Shown: piece after piece, positions 19,713-24,484 of the stretch
Layout: each line of letters begins with the position of its first letter
Position numbering within the stretch: the stretch's first letter is position 1
Assembly: GCA_003194525.1 (NCBI GenBank)
Contig: NBIV01000476.1
Span: 1 to 24,484 of the forward strand
Origin: Gracilariopsis chorda
Taxonomy: Eukaryota; Rhodophyta; Florideophyceae; Gracilariales; Gracilariaceae
Direction: 5' to 3'
DNA: 24,484 nucleotides
Notes under the pieces: model-generated
The model's input: only the letters and a program-made list of their open reading frames with translations
Told to the model about the DNA's origin: nothing
The model's database searches: none
Position numbers and translations under genes: made by a program

Positions 19713-21100
19713 ATGATAAGAGTGTTGTTCCCTGGGACGACGCCGCTCCCATCGCGCCCGCACTCGCTCCTCACCTCCGCCACCCCCACCTCCGCTGCTG
19801 CCTCCGCCTCCGCCGCCGTTGCCGTTCTCGCGTGTAGCAGCAACCGCCTCGTACCATGGCCCTCCCCCACGCGCCCCGTTGCCACCGTACTGGACTACTG
19901 CGCCGGCCTGCATAGTGCGCACAATGCACAACAAGCTCCATCGATTTGACCACGCGTTGCGCAGGTACGCCACGAATGGACGCCAGTGTCTTGGCCTCTC
20001 TCTCTCTGACTGCATACCTCGTTCAAACGCTTCAGGAAAGCCCAGACGTGGCGGGGCTCGCTGTGCTTTTGGGCGCCGTGCGCCCCCTTCGCCACGCGCC
20101 CAGTGCTTGCTTGGTCGTGCCGCATATCCGCTAGAAGCCTATGAATATATCGCGCCCGCCGCCGCCGCTGGCGGGTGATGGTACGTGTTCCTAATTTGTG
20201 CAGTCGTTTCTCGTCGATGTGGATCTTGTGATGGTGTGAAATGCGCCGCTCTGAACGAAACTGTCGCTATAGCGACAGCTCGCGTGCCGTCTTCCAAAGG
20301 GTTGGGGCGAAAACCCACATGGTGTGTCTAGATGTGCGTGAGAATGGTCAAGGCGATCTTGGTCGTGACTATGGACGACCAGTGTGGCGTTTCAGACGCG
20401 TTGTCGGGAGAGGTGTAAGACCTGTGCAAACCCATCTCGCTCACCAAGCACTACATTGAGCAGGGAGCTGACGAAATCTTCTTTCTGAATATCACTTCGT
20501 TCCGCGGGGAGCTACTGGGAGAGGCAGCAATTGTGGAAGTGCTGCGCCAGACGTCGTACCATGTGATTGTGCCGCTCTGCACTGGCGGCGGCATCGGGGG
20601 TTACACTGACGGCGTGGGACAGCGCTGCGGTGCGTTGGATATGGCGGCACTTTGCTTTCGCACCGGTACGGATAAAGTATAGGTGGGCAGCGACGCCGTC
20701 TACGCGGCTGAGCGTTTTATGTCGGGCGGCGGCGTGACATCCGGGTCATCTTCTATCGCGCAGATTTCGAATCTGTCCGGCACGCAAACAGCGAGGGTTT
20801 CAATCAACACGCGGCGCGTGCGTGTGGCAGAGACATGTTGCTTCGACACCATCCAGAACGCGGACGGGCGATGCTGTTGGTAGCAGAGTATGGTGAAGGG
20901 TGGACGCACGTCGATGCAGCTGGCGCGGGCCGTGCAGGCGCTGAGCGCCATCGAGGTCCTGCTCAACTCGATTGCTTCGACCTACAACTAATATGGCTGG
21001 TACGCCACATGAAAACGACCGGGACCGTCCTGGTGATCGGCAGTTCCTCAATTCCTGGGAAACGCCACTATCGCGTGTCGTTCGCTGCGTACATACCCAT
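19713..21100 (+). pseudogene. HIS7: HIS7-type imidazole glycerol phosphate synthase pseudogene
   Basis: The intact enzyme is a glutaminase-cyclase fusion making IGP and AICAR in histidine synthesis, plastid-located in plants. Here a Ser/Ala/Pro-rich leader precedes VATVLDYCAG (about 19878), the glutaminase N-terminus. About 50 residues are missing before LRRYATNGRQCLGL, where the active-site Cys position reads Ser. ESPDVAGL and VPHI follow in another frame. The cyclase has CLDVRENGQGDL (20325), a frameshift, QGADEIFFLNITSFRGE, GGGI, VGSDAVYAAE, ISNLSGTQ and KGGR, then NSIA where the second catalytic Asp should be, and VRHMKTTGTVLVIGSSS. Stops lie at 20416, 20680, 20881 and 20989. No introns are needed. 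The GC-rich base composition differs from both flanks. It is clearly non-functional. Confidence 0.85.
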
Positions 21101-21468
21101 CAGGTTTCATCAAAGCTACTTCTCTAACGCAAGAGATAAGCAGCCCTTCAGATACACCTCCTAAAGCATTTTGCTGACTCAAGAGGCGTTTAGATCTACA
21201 CATTCAGTGCATGGTCAGGGGATTTCCAAGATTTGCTAACCGCTCTCTTAGTACAGCTATATGTGCGATCCATTCGTCCTTGCTCGTCTTCAATGCTTAC
21301 TCAAGGAATCGGAGTTCTCGGTCTACTACGGAAAGCGAGGGATTGTGCAGACCCCATACAATCTTATCAGGCTACCCGGTGTGTGATTGACAACTTATTA
21401 TGGATAAGAACACTTCACAACTACGTGTAGGTATAGGACAAATTTGCTGACGGTAAGCCGTCGCTGCC
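21101..21468. other. Spacer, no gene seen
   Basis: Mixed-composition DNA after the HIS7 relic. Only short Met-initiated frames without recognisable content are present; no repeat or RNA gene is seen. Confidence 0.4.
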
Positions 21469-21684
21469 CTACTTGTCTTTCGATGCTTTGACGATATCTA
21501 CCCTTTGGTAATACGTATTGATGCGTACCCACGGGCAGCCCACCACAATCGTGACGGTACGATCTCCAGAAAATATCTTCACTTCGAGGCTTTTACCATG
21601 TGGTAGCCGTAATCTTCTCTCCGCCACGCACCGATTTCTTGATCGTGCAAAGCGCGTCTTCTTTTCTGCCTCTTACAAGCAATT
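21469..21684 (-). other. Possible terminal exon, unknown
   Basis: On the minus strand about 68 codons are open without an ATG, ending at a TAG (21469-21471). The sequence is well mixed (LPHGKSLEVKIFSGDRTVTI, then VVGCPWVRINTYYQRVDI). A TTGCTTGTAAG stretch just upstream could serve as an acceptor. It may be a last exon or a relic. Support is the protein-like composition only. Confidence 0.22.
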
Positions 21685-22580
21685 GCTCAACGCCGGCACT
21701 CCTCGTCGCCGAATTTCTATCCCTTGTTCACATACTGCGCAACCCACCCTCTTTGATTTCATTTGCGTCCGCTTGCCTCCGAAGCAATCCCGTGGGCAAA
21801 ATGTGCAAGTTTAAGACCATGGTTACGAGAAGTGGGAAAAAGTACCTAACGCACATCGATTGTGGGAAGTCTAGCTGTCTGGACTCAGCGAAATACAAGC
21901 CCCAACGCAATTCAAGAGCTTAGTTTCCTTGGCTTCCTTTCCTCACACTACAACTACGGTCGAGAAATTCGCTTTTGAATCAAGAATATGTTCGATCTCG
22001 ATCCTTTAGGTACCCACGGTCCTCTTTTCGGTACTGATTTGAGAATCGAGCAATTCAGCACAGGAAGAGTGGCGAGTTAATGGGTTTACTGCACTTGCTT
22101 GGCGGTAAGGTTTCCTGTGGAGGTCCATTGACTCTTGCTATTTCGAAATACGTACATCGTCTGTGCCATAGTTCATTCGTAACAATTTGAATCTGAAAGA
22201 AACTCTGCATGAAACTGCGGTCAATAAACATTTAGCTCCAAAGTTCATTTACACTGAACACAGCTATTTCTTCATCTTCATTGTAGGTCCTTGATTCCTA
22301 ACGACGACAAAGATATAAGGGTAAAATCACTTAGTCAAAGTTACTTTTCTCTCCACAGGAAACCAAGGAATCTCTGCGGCCACTCTCTGATATGTCGTTG
22401 ACGGACTTACCTCTTCGCTCGCGCAAACTTGGCGAGTGTTCTCTCCTTGCTTGCTTTGCCAACTGATTTTGTAGTACGTAGTGATCAACGTCCGGCTTTG
22501 CCCTGCAAGAGCAGTTGCACAAAGTGCTATTTCATTCTGTCAACGTGCTGACGCCCGCTGGGCCTGGCTAATTCTTCTCT
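21685..22580. other. Spacer, no gene seen
   Basis: No ORF with convincing content, no tRNA-like fold and no repeat was noticed on either strand. Confidence 0.4.
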
Positions 22581-23841
22581 TCATACGACTCCCGAGAGAC
22601 CATAAATGTAAGGTCTCGTGGAGACGAGAGCTTCGGTGTTCTTCGGACGTTCGAGTGGAGGTCTGAAGTCCAGTTCGTGGCTGCACCAGACACTACCAAC
22701 CTCCGTAAATATCGAATCAACGCTTCTGAGATGTCTCATCGCATACACGCGGAACATATCGAAGTCTATCGTATCTCCCAATATATCACGAAGAACAGTT
22801 TCCAATCGGTTTATGAGAGCGTCCATGACGTCCGGGAGCGGCCGTTTGAGCATCCAAAGTTGTATCTTTACCCGACTCCTCCCGTTCCCCTCTTTTCGCC
22901 CATACTTCCGACAAGCTTTTTTCGTGCCATCAATAACAGCACCATGAGCGACACCGAGTGACTTTTCAAGACAAGAGGCAAGACAATCAGAAGAAAGCTC
23001 CGCCATTGGATCCCAAGAGTCGAAGCGCAATACTTTGCGGTTCTTGCAGTCTTGGTCAACCTTTATCCGGCTCTCAACGAAAGACAGGAAACAACTTGCT
23101 TCATCTCCTGCGCATGCACTTGCTTCTTTGGCTTGATACGCACATCTCAGTATATACTCGGATATAGCACACATATGAATAACAAGTTCTTGCATTCTTG
23201 CGAGTGTATTGTCTTCAAACCACTTCTTTGCAATTGTTCCGTCGCTTCTGCCCGGCTGAAGAGAGCTATTGCATTCTCGGGCAAGAGAAGCGATGTACCC
23301 TCCTATCGCCAACCACCATATTTCGTCCATACAACAACTTTAAACCGCTGTAGACGATCATAGAGGAGGGATAGCGAGACATGGCGTCAAAAATGTTCCT
23401 TCCCCGGCCTTCTCCTGGGAGTTTCGCCGACAGGGCACAAACGTTCTCCACATCCTAGTCTCACCCTTCCAGTACTTCGAGCCATTCATCAAAATGCGCA
23501 CGTCGTACTGCTTGACAATCTTTTGAGCAAAGGACCGCGCGTTGTAGAAAGACTTTGTGTTCTGATTTCTCAAAGAGGCCATGCGCCTCTTCAGTTTCTT
23601 CGACCTCCGCATCCATACGTTCTCGTACCCAGCGCACAACATCTGGAATCGATTCAGAAAGTACTATCTTCCGTGGTTGCAGTTCTTTTCTAGCTGCGTT
23701 TTCACGAACCTTCACATTACTGATGATCCTCTTCCTATCACTCTTTGTGATCTTCTTCGACACTCCTTTCCAGGCAGTTGCACCTTTGGCATCGCTGTTT
23801 GAGGCCCTTGCTCTTTCTTGTGCCATGCCTCTCTTCCTCAT
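22581..23841 (-). CDS. Hypothetical gene, possibly two exons
   Basis: The main frame is 22581-23330 (249 codons from an ATG just after an in-frame stop). It has a hydrophobic start (MDEIWWLAIGGYIASLA), a Cys-containing helical middle (ISEYILRCAYQAKEASACAG) and a helical C-half (MDALINRLETVLRDILGD). Upstream, 23461-23841 encodes 126 codons that are Lys/Arg/Glu-rich (SKKITKSDRKRIISNVKVRE). A donor GAAGG/GTGAGA (intron base 1 at 23464) and an acceptor TTTAAAG (ending at 23338) would remove 127 nt and join the frames into one protein of about 378 residues. The acceptor is weak (AAG, poor pyrimidine tract), and a competing frame (23358-23642) also overlaps the upstream part. No family is recognised. 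The main frame is likelier real than the join. Confidence 0.4.
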
Positions 23842-23946
23842 GTCTAGACAATGGATTGCAGGACTCCTTTCTTATCACTCTGAACAAGTCGACTTCCTTC
23901 ATGCCAATGAATTGCCCGGTCCTGCACGTCGTGAGCGCTGTATGAC

Positions 23947-24327
23947 ATGGGAGGCTGTGGCTTTCAGCGAATTACGAGGAGCGTGCATATCTGTAAGGCC
24001 TTACGAACTGTCATAGAACGCCCCTTACGGGCGTATTATTTGCGTTGGAAAATGTGGCGACAGTCCCACGAAGCTCAGAGAAAACTCAAGAAAACGTTTC
24101 GTTGGAGAAATGATGCCGGCCAGCCTGTCCAAGTAATTTTATCGGTTCAGTATCGATCGTCGGCTTGGTCTCGAGATATCATAGACACTCGACCGGCTTC
24201 CCAAAGAGGACGGATGTACGATATTTCGAGACATGATTGGTCTATGACGAAGTCTATGGGCCTTTCCGCCATGCTTTCGAAGGTTGTGCGATCTTTGAGT
24301 CGTTGTGGATACATACATTCAATATGA
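23947..24327 (+). CDS. Hypothetical Arg-rich ORF
   Basis: A frame of 126 codons with many Arg, Ser and Trp residues (LRAYYLRWKMWRQSHEAQRK, then TFRWRNDAGQPVQVILSVQY). No domain, signal peptide or membrane segment is evident. Its stop overlaps the next ATG at 24324, which carries no meaning for a eukaryotic gene. It could be an exon, a relic or chance. Confidence 0.28.
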   Translation: MGGCGFQRITRSVHICKALRTVIERPLRAYYLRWKMWRQSHEAQRKLKKTFRWRNDAGQPVQVILSVQYRSSAWSRDIIDTRPASQRGRMYDISRHDWSMTKSMGLSAMLSKVVRSLSRCGYIHSI

Positions 24328-24484
24328 CAGATTTGCAGCCAGCTACGAAGCGCAACCTTGATGTGTCATGTTCATTTGGAGGTCTAATTTTGTTCGAGCC
24401 CTCCTCGATAATGACAGGTGAGCGTCATTCTGCGCATTTGTATGTTTTCGAAAGTAGGAAACCAATTTACAGGGGTATTCGGTG
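24324..24484 (+). CDS. Hypothetical ORF running off the window
   Basis: Open from ATG at 24324 to the window end (53 codons), starting MTDLQPATKRNLDVSCSFGG. Within it ACAG/GTGAGC (donor at 24418) and CAATTTACAG (acceptor ending 24472) outline a possible 55-nt intron with good consensus at both ends. Because the window ends, neither the ORF nor the intron can be tested further. Confidence 0.3.
   Translation, partial: MTDLQPATKRNLDVSCSFGGLILFEPSSIMTGERHSAHLYVFESRKPIYRGIR

Noticed and set aside
19656..20015. Gly-rich minus-strand ORF
   Set aside because: It is the complement of the Ala/Ser-rich leader of the HIS7 relic on +. The Gly runs come from GC-rich triplets.
24324..24327. ATGA stop/start overlap suggesting an operon
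   Set aside because: The rest of the window is clearly eukaryotic and neither ORF is recognised, so translational coupling is not a reasonable reading.
1..24484. CRISPR arrays, rRNA or tRNA genes
   Set aside because: No regularly spaced direct repeats, no rRNA-like conserved blocks and no cloverleaf sequences were noticed on either strand.

Overview
The window reads as eukaryotic nuclear DNA of roughly balanced base composition, dominated by LTR retrotransposons, with a decayed biosynthetic gene and a gene-poor flank. The plant/fungal-type HIS7 relic (glutaminase and cyclase fused, with a Ser/Ala/Pro-rich leader like a plastid transit peptide), the chromodomain Ty3 elements and the aquatic-type copia element would suit a red alga or another plastid-bearing protist. 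That assignment is an inference; no rRNA or tRNA gene was seen to fix it.

Layout. (1) 1-1847: right end of a Ty3/gypsy chromovirus, element A, with pol sense on + and its body left of the window: a decayed antisense ORF on the minus strand, a polypurine tract and the 3' LTR. (2) 1848-about 5405: Ty1/copia-like element B on the minus strand (promoter/LTR region, gag, zinc knuckle, protease, integrase, start of RT), cut in its RT by the LTR of A. (3) 5706-6165: truncated basic ORF of unknown nature. (4) 6166-17656: complete but frameshifted 11.5 kb Ty3 chromovirus, element C, on the minus strand: 5' LTR (16860-17656), PBS, gag, protease, RT-RNase H, integrase with GPY/F module, long tail with chromodomain, antisense ORF on +, 3' LTR (6166-6959). 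(5) 17648-18260: third, divergent LTR (D) of the same superfamily, head-to-head with the 5' LTR of C. (6) 18261-19712: decayed coding traces, then AT-rich DNA. (7) 19713-21100: HIS7 (imidazole glycerol phosphate synthase) pseudogene. (8) 21101-24484: weakly supported short ORFs and one possible two-exon gene.

Most notable: both Ty3 elements carry, between pol and the 3' LTR and on the opposite strand, homologous copies of a protein ORF I do not recognise. It starts 35-57 nt inside the LTR and runs towards the end of pol. The two copies have diverged in DNA yet keep protein-level similarity and a length difference that is a multiple of three. Both also switch reading frame by -1 at the same aligned point, which is hard to explain by independent decay. 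This is the best candidate for an undescribed system: an antisense accessory gene of a chromovirus lineage, possibly expressed from a bidirectional LTR and possibly using frameshifting.

Most retroelement ORFs are broken by frameshifts or stops. C has LTRs about 94% identical by eye, so it is fairly recent but probably no longer autonomous.
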